From Baylisascaris procyonis (Eukaryota; Nematoda; Chromadorea; Rhabditida; Ascarididae), in contig JAZARR010000088.1 in NCBI GenBank assembly GCA_037389465.1, positions 806,001 to 870,000 of the forward strand: a DNA stretch of 64,000 bases. The letters are read 5' to 3'. This document shows positions 1-12,400 of the stretch, in pieces. The position numbers and the translations under genes are program-made. A model generated the notes under the pieces. It made no database searches, had not been told where the DNA came from, and was given only the letters and a program-made list of their open reading frames with translations. Numbering within the stretch: position 1 is the stretch's first letter; the number at the start of each line of letters is the position of its first letter.

Positions 1-537
1 GCTATAAATAAGCAAACTGAGTCGGCAGATATCACTGGTCAACATCACAAAAATAACCCCAATTCTGATCAATAACGACGAAAGAGGATGGGATTTCTTA
101 AATCTGCTGAAAATTCTTCACATTTGCAGAAAGAATTTGAGAGGTCTCTATATTTCACCTCAAAATGTCACATAGGGGCTACCATGAAGGAAGATTTAAT
201 CCTTCCCCATTACCAACATAACATGAACTATAGGCGATTGTTTCGCTCAATATCGTTATTTACTCAATTCTAGACGTTCATAATTTCATAGCTTTTCCCA
301 GCATTCAGGACGTTCTTCACAAAAAATAACCAAAAACATAAGCTCATCCTCGTTTGCCCCTTGAATGAACTATCTATCATCGAATATGAGCAATGCTGAA
401 TAAAAAAGCATACAAGCAAACCTAAAGCATAAAGGAATTTATTAACTTCTTGAATATAATGCGGAATTATGTGCTGCTAATCGCCTAACAACAGCATCTT
501 GAAACCTCGACATGAGGGCATCAGCAAGGGGACTTAC
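1..537 (-). other. Intron of NOL6 at the left edge
   Basis: A GTAAGT donor at 536–537 ends the last NOL6 exon visible here. I found no acceptor followed by family-like sequence in the rest, so this is read as intron. An apparent C-terminus reading on from the exon to a stop at 442–444 is read-through beyond the donor. Confidence 0.6.
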
Positions 538-3500
538 CGAAGTACGTCGAAGAAAGCACGATACGGGGTTGATATTTGTGATAAGCAGAGGTAAATCGTG
601 AACAGCGCGAAGTGTCCGTGATAACTTCTCGAACGCACTTGTAATCACCTCATAGCGTTCTGTTACGCACGGAAGAATATTGTCGTCGAAGACACTCCTC
701 TCTTCGAAGCACTCTGCTTTTAGATTCATATGACTGCAAATATGCCTTCAGCTAATATCACAAAGATATCAGTACGATCTCGCGTGAAAAAAGTGAGGGA
801 TAGTGGGTGAAAGGTGGTTATTAAGAACGCAGGTAACCTAACTCTGATCGAGAACAGAGCTGCAATAATTCTTGAGGCTTTCGATCAACAGCTATTAGTA
901 TAGTTTTTTTTTCACTTCTAATATAAACAGCTAGAAAAGTTTTATTATAAGCCTGATTTTCTACGAAGCATTCTACTTCTGTTGCTGCCAGCCAAAACAT
1001 GAAGCAGCTAGCTTCGAAGACAAGGAAATAAACTTGTTAGTGCACAATGTCACAAATTCATATGGCGTTATTCAGCGGGCTCCCTTGTCAACTTAGGCCA
1101 CATCCAAGAAACGTCTTGATGGAATTTTATCCACCTCGATACAGGATTTAGCGCATTGCACATGAGCTCGACTTAACGAAACAAGTCAAATGAAGACCCA
1201 AAATTAGGATTCTCTCTTCTAGATCCCGTCCAATGAGATTTCAACTGCCAAGTTTTCTATCTTCGAAGCCACAAATATCGAGCAACATACAAAACTATAA
1301 ACAAAGCAGCGGTATTTTGATGAGATGTGACAAGAAATGATCGGGCATATACCGTGATAAGATATGTTGACATATTTGAAACGGTACACGAGGTGAATTT
1401 GCTTGCTCATCCCAAACGACCGCCTCACAAATTGCGTTATCGGGAAATTTGCGCAATTCAGAGACCTCTCCCCAAAACTGACGAAAGTCATCAGCTTCCG
1501 GCGATTTGGCGGGTGGACCACGAGTAATTGTGCTTTCCCATCCGGCCATAAGACGAACGCCCAACGTCAAATGTACGTCCATCGACTCCACATCAACTGC
1601 TTTAGAAGACAAATCCCACTGAAAATCACATCAGTTCAGCAGTGATGAACGAAAACAGAAAAAGCGGCGATTAAAAATTACGTTTTGCATAATAAGACGT
1701 TAAACTAAACAATTGTGTATGTGAGTAACTCAAAAAAGCGAGGACTGTTGGTGCAATCGTTGCTTCCCATTTACTCATTCCCGACAAATATCGTTCCATG
1801 TAACCTGCCAAGCAGTATGTCAATGTGTCATCCATCGACTTAAACGTTGTCTGCTAAACAGTATGCGAAATTAGAGTGTTGCACGTATGGAATCCCTCCT
1901 CAGCATATCTCTGAATAATTCAATCGTGATAACGTTAGACGAAGAGGATCGAAGTCGATTGAAATGTCACAACTAAGCAATAGCCCAATTCATGCCGCTA
2001 AAATTTTCTTTAATGGTGGAGTGGAAATTTAAATTATGCCGACAGCACTCTAATATCTTCACCGAAGAGTGTGTGTGAACTTCACAAGATGGAGAACCCA
2101 GTAGCTGCATTAAAAGAATGGCACCTAGTTATAGAACGCATAACTCCGCAAATCTCATCCAGCTCCGACGCACATTTGAATAAATTTAAACTAATGCGAT
2201 TGGAAATTTCGAACTGTGAACGGATATTTCATTAATGCTCAAGCATGCTAAATTTTCTTCAAGAAATGAGCCCTAAAATGCTTTAAAAAACAATTATAAG
2301 ATAAAACCTGCTCTGGTAAACCGAAGCAAGGAATCTGCTTGTTGGCCGAAAGAAGAGTCTGATGATCGGGATCCGAGTCCAACTCATCGCCAAAAGAACC
2401 CATCTAAAACACCTGGACAATGCAGTGACAGTAAAGCAATAAAAAAAAAAAAGAAACTGAGTGGTGCTGAAAGCAATTATGTGCCCTGTCATAAGCCAGT
2501 TTAAATCTAGCTGTGGCAATTCTAAACCATCCGAATTGAATCAAAACCACGAGCGGAACGGAATCTAAACAGGAATCTTATGCATAAATGTGCTAATGCT
2601 ATACGACGCCCTAGTTTCGTCTCACTTTAACTCTTCACATTCTATCATCGAACCGAGTCACAAGACACTCAAAAATGAAGTGACCCACAATTCAAGCAAG
2701 AAAACAATTCACAAATCCCACTGACAGCATCAACAACATATATGATTTCTAATAACCTTCAAAGAACATAAAATCACATCACCTGTATATCGATGTCGAA
2801 TAAAGCTGCACGTCCTGCCCATGCCTTTTTCATTAATGAAGTGATACGGTCCAATGCGATTCCCGACCAATCATTGCATCTACTTATCAGCTCTTTTAAT
2901 TGTGTACGCCTTAACTGCTCCAACACAATATCCTTCGGTATTCGCACTCTAAAATGGGGAAAAAAACGGTAGTTCTTCTTCACCGAGACTGCAAATAAGC
3001 GATAGTTCAACGGTAGACTGAAGTATTACTTCATACCTTTATTCTACCAATGCCTCGGCGCATAGCTTTATTCAACGACACAGATAACCACACTGCAGCA
3101 TTATTCGCCTTAACCACGAGTGGCGATTGTCAGAATAACAGAAAGAACAAAGATGCCAAATCAAGCATTTTAATCATCACCGCACACTACCTCGCTTTTC
3201 AATTGCCACTGCTATATGTACCTGAAGCATCGCAGTGCTCAAAGGCTAAAAGAATGCTAACAGTTATGCGTTAATCTATAGACAGAAATTACCTTAGTGC
3301 AACAAATCGAGCAATGCTAACGCCCATAAAGCAACAAAGTGTCTGTCTCATTTTGGTTCCTTCTGCAAATTGTTTCGCTTCATGGAGCATCCGCAGTACG
3401 CATTTGTTTTTGTTTTTGTTTTTTTAATTTAGGTTGCAGATAACCAGTAACAGTATGATAAGAAAACCCGCTTGAATGAGTCTTTCATCAGGAAAATGAC

Positions 3501-6500
3501 TTTACGTTTGAGGTGGCAAATATGATTTATAGATTCCTTCAACAAGCTGCACATAATCACTCATCAAGTGCATCGTAAAAATTGCTACAATATAACTGTG
3601 GCAGGAGGAGGCTAATAAAAGGAAAACTGGCAACTCACCAAGGGTCGAAGAAACTGGCGTGATGAAGTCGGTGGCGTAGTTTTGTCGCTGCTTCGGACGA
3701 ATGGAGGGGCAGCAATCCCCTCCTTTGCTGCCAATGCCCACTGGTCGGCTGGGGCTGCTTAAAAGCAGCTCCAGCCGACAGTGGACTTCGTTCCCAGTGT
3801 CAGCCGATCTCAAAACATCGGCCGACACTGGGAACAACGTCGCAAGAAATTTCGAATTCTTGCGACGTCTCTGTGGGAATGTTTTCACGACGAGTGCACA
3901 GTGCACTCAACACTGTGCGCTCGTCGCAACAATAACAATTAACCAACCAACAGTAATTAAAATAAACCACACGCCCACTTACTTCATATAGAGATCAAAT
4001 GAAAGCTCGAATGGCCTTTCGATCGTAAAAAGTGGATCGAAATCGTTGAAGTTGACCAGCTTGTCGACACTTGACGCTGCTGCATCTCGAATATTGTCCC
4101 ATGCAGTGATGCTCAGTGCATGCGCCAAATTTAAGTAGCCCGTCTCATCGAGAAATACAAAATTGAAATGGTCGGTGAATTGTTTGAATGTCGATTCATC
4201 GATGTTTTCTATAAGCGCAAGACGAGCATCTTTCCAATTCATTGACACTAAACATCATAAAAGAGTGAATAATTTTCTATTACGAAATATTAGTGGGTAA
4301 ATTCACTTTTAACGTTTACGATTCTTTAAGTTGTTGTAGAAAAATTAAGTTTCGAAACAAATCAAATTTGGTTATAAAGCTTATTTCCGCCAAGTTTTGT
4401 TCAGAGGCAGCGCAAACGTTTTGCTCGATTTCATTTATTGTCGATACTGTTGCGAAATCTCGAAAATTATTCAAATTCAACGTTTCTGTCGAATTTGAAG
4501 CTTCCATAAGGCGCCAAATCTTGAAGAAACGATAGTGCGGTTAACTTCAAGAGTTCCCTCTGCATTTTGCACAATACTAACCACCAAGATTAGCCTAAAA
4601 ACTTGAACCGTAGCACGGATTCATTTCGATTATCAATCCTAGAGGAAATAAAAACCACACCATATTTGAGGAGTCACAAATTTGAACTGCTCTAATCCGA
4701 GTTTTATTCCGGAATATACACCCCTCGCCCCGATTCAAAGAAAACCAATAACGACTCAGTCCCGACTCGCTTATATTCGATATAATAAAGCATTCTATCA
4801 TTTAAAAAAACTTATGAAGAAAACAAAAGTAGTGAATAGCACAATACTAGTCAGAATATTAAATGAACAAAAAAAAGAGAACCAATGGATTTGAAGAAGG
4901 CCTCAATAATGCCGACCACCCCGCTCCATCTCGAAACGAAACCTTTGCGATACAAATGCAATATCCAAGCCGTAATTAATGTGTTGCTAAAACCGTCACG
5001 TCTCTGAAAACATGCAAATGTTTAGTTTTTTTTTCTTTCCTGTAAGTGGCCCTTCTCGGATACTTTTCAGGATTTCTAAGCCAAACTGACACCTTACGCA
5101 GAGTCCCAAAATTTCAAATATATTAAAATTCCACATTATGCTAAGTAATAAACCATGTGGTGAACTATTCTTTAAGCTTTACTTGGTCTGAAGCAATAAT
5201 AAACGAAAATATACCATTGTGAAAAGTCGTGCTTGCATCCATGCTCTGATCATAAAAATAGCCTTTACGAAGTTCGGCTTTTCCTCCAAGAACTTCTTGA
5301 AAGTGCTATCCAACTGCCTTCGTACCAAATCCGACAATATGCTCGCATTATAATAGGGTGTTGGAGGGTCACTGTCTATAAAAAATACTCACCTGTCAAG
5401 ATCTGTGAAAAGGTACGAAGCACAAGAAATAAGTTATCAGAGAAGCTTCATAAAGTGGGGGTATTTCGATAACAACAGAAACAAATGCTTTCAGCCAGTT
5501 CCAAACAGTAAGAGGCTAGCATAAACACAGCTCAATTAATCAAATTTTAGATGCGCAGTTATTTCGATACTCACTTCCAACATCAACTCTTAAATTCATC
5601 TGAGAAAGCATTGTTTAATCTCAAAAGGTTTTCTCGAAAAATAACAGCTTTTGCATCACTCCTCGCAGTTTTCAAGTGATGAGGAATAGAGCATTAGCAC
5701 TCTTCTCCGTTTCCTCCCCAACGGGACCACCCACCGAGAGCTATTCCACAAAAAATTCCACAGAATAAAACGAAAACCCTAATGTTTTCCATGTGAAAAT
5801 GCTTCTCTCCTCCTTATTGCCAAAATAAACAACTCTATCGAATACAGTCAACAATAAAAAAGAGAATGGAAAAGAGTGACTATATTAACGTAAAGAAATC
5901 AGCACAAAAAAAACCTATTCTAAGAGTACAATAACAATGACTACAAACGATTTTATATAAACTCAAAAGCAATCATAGAAATTAGAACAATAAAAAAAGA
6001 GGTTATGAGAATATTTCCTTTGATTTCGCTATTTTATTTCTAACAACAACGTTTACCTTTTCGAAGAGTGAGGAAATGAAGATCAATTCACCCTCCCCTC
6101 CCCTCCCCTCCCCCCCCCCTTCCCTGTCCGATCATCGTTTAATAGGCCTCGATTAAATGATGTGATCCATCAACTAAGCCTGATAAACAACCCTTGCAAA
6201 GGTGACTAGTTCCTATTGAAGCGTTATGCATTACCATATTTACAACAGACAAAAGCATATGAGAAGCATACAATTGCTAATGTATGCACTGTCATATAAT
6301 TATTAAATGAAGCAAATAAATGAAAAATTTGCATATACCGATTGCTCCTTTTGCACCAAGGCAGAACAACGATCGGAGATTATTATTAGTGGGCCGAAAT
6401 CGATTCGGCTTAGCAAATCCATCTGGAGGCGAGAAATGAAAACGCAAAGCTGAAAACAAAGATAATATTGATTGTATGACCGGAACACTTAATCAACACT

Positions 6501-8555
6501 TTTGTAAATTAAGGTAGAAATCGATACTTTCAATTCCTAACCCCTCCCCTCTCCCCTTTCCCCTATCTCATTTCAAGGGGAAGTAGTCTAGCTGGTAAAC
6601 ATAAAAACAAATAATTAATCGTAAGACGTTAAGCAACACTTCAAATAAAACTCAAAGAAAAAACATTCTGTGCCACAATTGGTACCTAAAGCGATGGAAA
6701 TACCGTACTCGCGTCGTCTTTGATGACGATAAGAATGGGTCTGTATCGATCGCCTTCCTCCATTGCGAATCGTACCACACAGTTGTATGAAAGTAATTCT
6801 GCAGCCAAGTGACAAGCGTATTGAGCTCGTTTAACATGATAAGCAAAATTCAGAAAATCGCGTGATCCAAAATATTTCTGAAAATAAAAGCGGCAAGTGT
6901 TGGGAATATGATGTTAGAGGTTTATGTTGAATAACGATACAACAAACTTGAAGAAGAGTAAACTTTGAGTAAATCAGAACTCATAAACGCATACGGCACC
7001 TGCTAGCTAATTCGGTAAGCTGGTTACTTTCCTAAATGAATTCCAAAAACTCCATTATCTACTTGCCCGCCTTTGACGGGTTGCCAATTTTTGTGGAATA
7101 GGAGTAGAGCGGAAGCCAGAAAGGAGAGAGAGCGGGTGATAGAGAGACTAGGAGGGAGGGAGAGACAGCGAGCAAGAGAGTGAGAGAGGGAGAGGGGAAA
7201 AGGAGGAGGGGAGAAATCAAGTATATTTCTAACCACTTGACTGTTCAAAATTCGCACAGTTGGCAAAATGATGCAAAATAGCTAATAAAAAAACCACCAA
7301 CCTGAGGTATAATAACCTCCATATCCAAAGTCGGATCCGTCTTCGTCGCCAAACCCAGCGCATGATCGCTCAGTTGGAGAATGCATTCTGGCGCAATCCA
7401 CTGGCAACCTCGTGACGAACTAACATCCGATAATTCCCGGCCGAAAGGCAGGTGGAATGGGAATTCAATACCTGCTTTCATCAGCTCACTCGTATCCCAC
7501 ACCTCAACAAACCGATAATCACACATTCACCGTCGTTCACTTCAGCAGAATGTCACAAAAAATTTAACTCAAACACAAAATATAACTCAAAAATTAAATC
7601 TCAATTTTCCAAACGTGATACATGCTTCAAGGGGGGGGGGGGGCGTGGAACCAGAAAGATGTATTGAAAGAACCTGAGAGATGTATACTGAAAGGACCTT
7701 TACACCCACAGGATCATAGTGATGTGATAGAAATATTTAGCTAATAAGCACGTAATCTCAGCGACTATACAATAGATCCACTTACTGGAAGGTATTTACA
7801 CCAATCTCCGCGGGCGATATGTCGACAACAGGCTGGGCAAAATCAACAAACCAAGAAACGAGTCTGAGGGAACTCTCCATGGTGCTTTATGAATCCCCCA
7901 ACCCCACTCTCCCCTTCAGATGTGTTTATTCCGAGTATGAGCCATATAGCTGTTCAATATTCATGCCCAGGATTGAGCAAATCTGTACTCTATCAGCGTT
8001 TTCCACAACATTGATAGATCATCATGAGATATGCAAGAGTTCGCAAGAAAACACCACAATAAATAATGAATGCTTGTGTGGATGGCTGTTACTCAGTTAA
8101 TAAACTAATTGGGCTCATATCTGCCACATTCAGAAAAATAAAAAAGTTCTAGCCTCTGAAATGAACATCGCTAACACTTCGGTGAGTGGTTACTCACTTA
8201 GGTAAGAGGAAATGCAAAGTTCAGACACGTCATATTAGCCACAAACGGATATTCGATAAGATCCAATTTCCATTTTTTTTTTTTTAAACCAACGGCTAAA
8301 CATTCACCATTAAATTCCCACTAAAAAATAATTATATTACAAATAGAATAAACTTACGTCACGTTGTGTCTGTGCGTCGTCTAATTGCAAGATATAAGCG
8401 ATGATACGATTAGCAACTTGACGATACTCTTTCCTCACATGATCCGAAAGTTGCTTCTCAGCGATATAGGCATCGATTTGCATTTGCAGTAATCTATTGG
8501 TTTGTCGTTTCGGGTCTGGATCATTCAAATCATCATCAGTCAGTTTATGCTTCAT
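538..8555 (-). CDS. NOL6: Nucleolar protein 6 (Nrap/Utp22 family), 5' part, ten exons
   Basis: NOL6 is the animal homologue of yeast Utp22, an early small-subunit processome component acting in pre-18S rRNA processing in the nucleolus; it has an inactive nucleotidyltransferase-like fold. Exons in order: 8358–8555, 7302–7502, 6709–6877, 6339–6449, 5215–5375, 4883–5003, 3983–4247, 2783–2948, 1353–1618, 538–733. Every junction is GT–AG and all phases agree, giving 618 codons. Family landmarks: DPTLDMEVIIP (about 120–132), FAYHVKRAQYACHLAAELL, PTNNNLRSLF, TPYYNASILSD, GFSNTLITAWILH, HFNFVFLDETGYLNL, and FRQFWGEVSELRKF–ICEAVVW near 510. Animal NOL6 is about 1,100 aa, so roughly 45% lies beyond the edge. 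The start follows an acceptor by eight bases. Identification is from remembered family sequence, not a search. Confidence 0.93.
3703..3925. repeat. Array of five adjacent hairpins in NOL6 intron
   Basis: Five inverted repeats follow one another: 3703–3709/3717–3723; 3738–3758/3765–3784 (about 20 bp stem, six-base loop); 3791–3808/3817–3834 (18 bp, one mismatch, eight-base loop); 3837–3848/3857–3868 (12 bp perfect around TTCGAA); 3889–3903/3911–3925 (15 bp, one mismatch). The block is GC-richer than its surroundings. Open frames crossing it on both strands arise from the palindromes, giving similar peptides in both directions. It lies between NOL6 exons 3983–4247 and 2783–2948. It could be a foldback element or a structured RNA. 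Confidence 0.8.
6090..6122 (-). repeat. G-quadruplex-type tract in NOL6 intron
   Basis: The plus strand has repeated CCCTCCCC units ending in ten C, so the NOL6 transcript strand carries five or more G runs of three to ten separated by single A. This fits the standard quadruplex pattern. It lies between exons 6339–6449 and 5215–5375. Confidence 0.7.
6540..6566 (-). repeat. Second C/G-run tract in NOL6 intron
   Basis: Runs of CCCC separated by one to three T on the plus strand give four short-spaced G4 runs on the transcript strand, in the intron between exons 6709–6877 and 6339–6449. Confidence 0.6.
7100..7215 (+). repeat. Purine-rich GA/GGGA low-complexity tract
   Basis: About 110 bases of almost pure purine on the plus strand (pyrimidine in the NOL6 transcript), in the intron between exons 7302–7502 and 6709–6877. 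The open frames over it are compositional. Confidence 0.8.
7631..7643 (+). repeat. Poly-G homopolymer (13)
   Basis: Thirteen G in a row in an AT-rich NOL6 intron. Similar runs occur near 8854, 9816 (C), 25315 and 43335. Confidence 0.9.
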
Positions 8556-8565
8556 AGTGAAATCT
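8556..8565 (-). promoter_or_regulatory. Possible trans-splice acceptor before NOL6
   Basis: On the minus strand a T-rich stretch ends in TTTTAG eight bases before the NOL6 ATG, with no upstream exon visible. This is what a nematode spliced-leader acceptor looks like; that it is used is inference. Confidence 0.4.
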
Positions 8566-9383
8566 AAAATTGCATAATCAATTTTTTTTTTTAACCTAGC
8601 AGAGCACACAATAAACAAGCCAAGAGAGTCGCAATAATGCACCAGGAAGATATCGATAAAATAACGTAATCTCTGAGCAATTCAATGCACACAAATGATA
8701 GTATATAGACATTTGAGGAGACAATGAGTGTCAAAGAACAGAAACTGTATCCGAGGGATGGTGAGGCTGAAACAACAGAATCCACACTAATATAATCGGA
8801 ATTAAGTTTTGGAGGGGAGGGGGTGGAAAGGGTAGGAAAGGCGAGAGAGTGAAGGGGGGGGGGGAGATGGGACGGACACGAATAATTTCAACGCCTAACA
8901 AGCGTACAATTTTATTTGCGTACAACAGCTAAACGAAGGTGGATTGATGAGAGAAAGAAGCGGAAATAATCTTTTAGTTACGATCCTCGACACTATCAAG
9001 TTCTAAGTGAATTTCCTTAAAATATACTCATATTTCACACCTGAAAGATGTCTATTTAAATGTTAAGATTAGAAATTTCGCATTATTTTAGCTGTTTTAT
9101 ATAATTTCTCAATTTTAATTTGCACCACTCTCTTCACAAAGATTTTCAATGATCAGCGATCCGCCACCTTCACTCAGTCATTAACTAACGTTGCCATATT
9201 GCGAAAATTTGGGAGGATTTTTGCTTTTGGTGAGGAGGGAATTTGGTTTTCACCACTTTTTATGATTTCATGGTTTTAATTTTAATAACCAGCCAATAAT
9301 AGAATTATTGTCAGCGAATACACCGTGATTGTTATTCAACTCAAGATTAAACGTAAACCTGGCGGTGCGAAACATTATGAGCC

Positions 9384-9389
<6 letters not shown>

Positions 9390-9464
<75 letters not shown>

Positions 9465-9493
9465 ACATATATATATACATATATATATATAAA
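9390..9493. repeat. TA dinucleotide microsatellite
   Basis: About 100 bases of alternating TA with a few interruptions near 9461–9480. Ile/Tyr-alternating open frames across it on both strands are artefacts. Confidence 0.97.
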
Positions 9494-12400
9494 CCAGTGA
9501 AGGTACGGAAAGAATTCAACAAGCTGGTTTGTTATATTAGAAAACAATAAAAACACCGCAAATTCATCTGCGGAAAGGCAGCAAAATTGTTCCCCATCGA
9601 TTATGACCTCAGGAAAAAGAATAAACATCCCCCAAGCTTTCCTTTCCCATTGGGTACAAAAATTTTCCCCCTTTTAATAAAAGAGAAGTATACATTCCTT
9701 TTCAATTATAACTATCGCTCAAAAAATAGGAGTCCATGAGTTAAGTGCATTATACTCCAGAAACGATGGCGTTTCTTTTTTGGAACGGGGGATTAAACAG
9801 CCGAAATTCACCAGTCCCCCCCCCCCCCACCCAAAAAGGACACGATATTAGTGGCATTTCTCTCAGCAAGGCGAGTTTCGATCTGAGCATTGGAAGTTCC
9901 TTCACTCATCCCTACGTCTGTCCTCACCCTCCCCCCCCTACCCCCCCCCCCACCCACACACTTCAAAATAGCACATTTCTGGAAAAAAGTGTGCCAAAGT
10001 ATAACAGGTACTTTGATTATTCAGCATTCAACATATTTCATAAAACGATTGAACGTCCACTTTTTCTTTGCATCTTCATATGAATAAATAAGTCAAAAAA
10101 ATATGTTCAAACATCACCTACCAAACGCCTTACTAATATGGATTGAGCAGAAACAACAAAACTAAGCTCGACTGCCGCGCAAACTGCGATATGCTAGCTC
10201 ACTTCTTAAACTACACCCCATACCTGTTCACTGCTCTTGCCGACCAATAAGATTTGAGAAAATTTGATTAGCACTCAACTGAGTGTTTACCCATATTGGA
10301 CGCAGTACAGCAGAACTGGACGGGGCTAGAGCTTCGCCCGGTGCTTCGTTGGTTTCAAAGCCTTTCTGATGATTTTCGCAGCACTGCAAACGTTGTTGCT
10401 AAAATCGTAAGGTCAATCGACTGAAGCCTCGGAGTCTTTTGGGGCGCGTCGAGCTTTTACACGTTAGCAAGAATCCTTCGAATGCTTCAAGTTCTAAGGT
10501 TGAACGTTGAGACACAACGAAAGGGATCGCTGCAATGTTTGGCGCATTGCTTTTATTGAAAGAAAGAACAATATAAACTTAATGAAGCAAATCGAATCAA
10601 AACGTGATAAATAAAACAATTGGTAATAGTCGCTGCCAATCGGAAAAAAAAAACAACCAAACAAATCAATTCGCCGATACGCATTTATTGTGCCTACAGC
10701 TATTAAACTAGGACCCGGATTGCGTTCAATTCACGATGATACGGACAAAGATTAAACCCAGTTCCTGTCTCAACCAAGTCAAACCTGTCGCCTCAGTGGG
10801 ATCAAGTTCAACTAACGTTCACATGCTCGTCGGTTAAATCTGGTTCCGGCTGCGACTGTTATCACCAAACTTCAAGAACAAATATGAAGACCATCGCAAT
10901 ATAGCACTGGTGCGTCATCACAAGCGGTTGTTAGACACGTCAACAGTTGAGGAATGTTGTTCTCGGAACTCTCTTGTGACATTGACTCCATGAACGCAAA
11001 CAGATTTCTTATCGGCATCCGCATAGCTCTCGTGATGGATGCAAACAAAATTCAAGAATGTCTTTGGCACTCTCCTCAAATACCATATTTATTGCTCATA
11101 ATATGCCACGTAAAACAGAGGTGTGATCGTTTTAAGTCACAAAAATCCTTATTTTTATTTTATTATTACCTATTTTGCATATTTCAACGAACAAACGTAT
11201 AGGTTAAGCTTAATACAGTTGATAGGATCATTAGCTAATACTGTAATTGTCAACGGTAAGTTATGAACCTCGAATTCCTTGCTAACCGTCGAGGATCGCA
11301 TTCTTTGATTGCTATGGATTGCATAACACTTCTGATCATCCGGCATTTTCAAACCAACAAAGAAAATAATTCTGTGACAAATTTGCCCACAGATCAGTGT
11401 CCATAGTGTTCACAGGTTGTTGTTGCCACCCGGCTGCACAAAACATCAGTAACGGTTCGCATCCGGTGCGTGTGTTTCTTTCTTCTTCTCATCGTTTACA
11501 TTTCACTGCTGAATAAATAAACGCTTGTTCTATTTTATATGTGGAATGCATTCTTCAAATAACATATGATGACGATTCGTTTTACGTCAACAAAGCATAG
11601 GTTGCAGCTTATTTACGCCCGTAGGCTGCAGCAAGGTGCACCTGCTTTCTCTCTAGCTCTACCTGTGGAGTATATTTAGCAAGACTTATGCAACTACCTC
11701 TGTCTCATATGGATCATTGTAAAGGATGATTGTGGTGGCCATCATCCTTTCAGATAACCTCTTCCACTTTAGTGAATCAGTGAACCAACACCTGTTGCTG
11801 TAGTGCTAGTAACAGTAACCGAATATGGAATAAGGTGATCTTCACTACTGCATTAAGTAGTACCAACTGCATATAATTAATAATACTAGCAGTACAACCA
11901 ATGATAAAATGATGTAATGTACTTTGTCACATACACCTCTCAGATGTAAACAAACCTTGCGATGAGGGCAATGGGGCTTCTTGAATGCGATGCACCAATA
12001 GCATAAATTATTGCTTTTATCCAGTACGTCAAAATACACAAATAAAGAACACAATTATGTGAGCATAAATCAAAACAGCCATCATTCGTAGTAATTATAT
12101 TAATCTTTAAAATATCGATCCAAAAAATTACAATTAGTAATAAATATAGTCGCAAAAACATTCACATAATAAAACCAATCAGATGTTCGAGTGGGTTAGA
12201 CTTTTATACTTCATAAGCTTCAACGTTTTGCCCCAACGTTCATCGAACCACCCGTTGTTCACCTTTATGTAGGTAAACTTCATTTAGTGCAATCGAGGTA
12301 ACTTGGAAAAATACTCTATCCTTCTTCGAATGGGGCGAGATACACCAACATATTGCTAGAATCCCAAAGAGAAAAATATTGGTATAAGGGGTATCGCTGA

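Noticed and set aside
442..537. A stop at 442–444 that would end the NOL6 reading frame
   Set aside because: A consensus GTAAGT donor at 537 interrupts the frame right where family similarity stops, and NOL6 proteins continue for several hundred more residues.
3502..3991. Overlapping open frames on both strands (134 and 96 codons)
   Set aside because: They are produced by the hairpin block; both strands read similar peptides because the sequence is palindromic.
9329..9628. Open frames rich in alternating Ile and Tyr
   Set aside because: Direct translation of the TA microsatellite.
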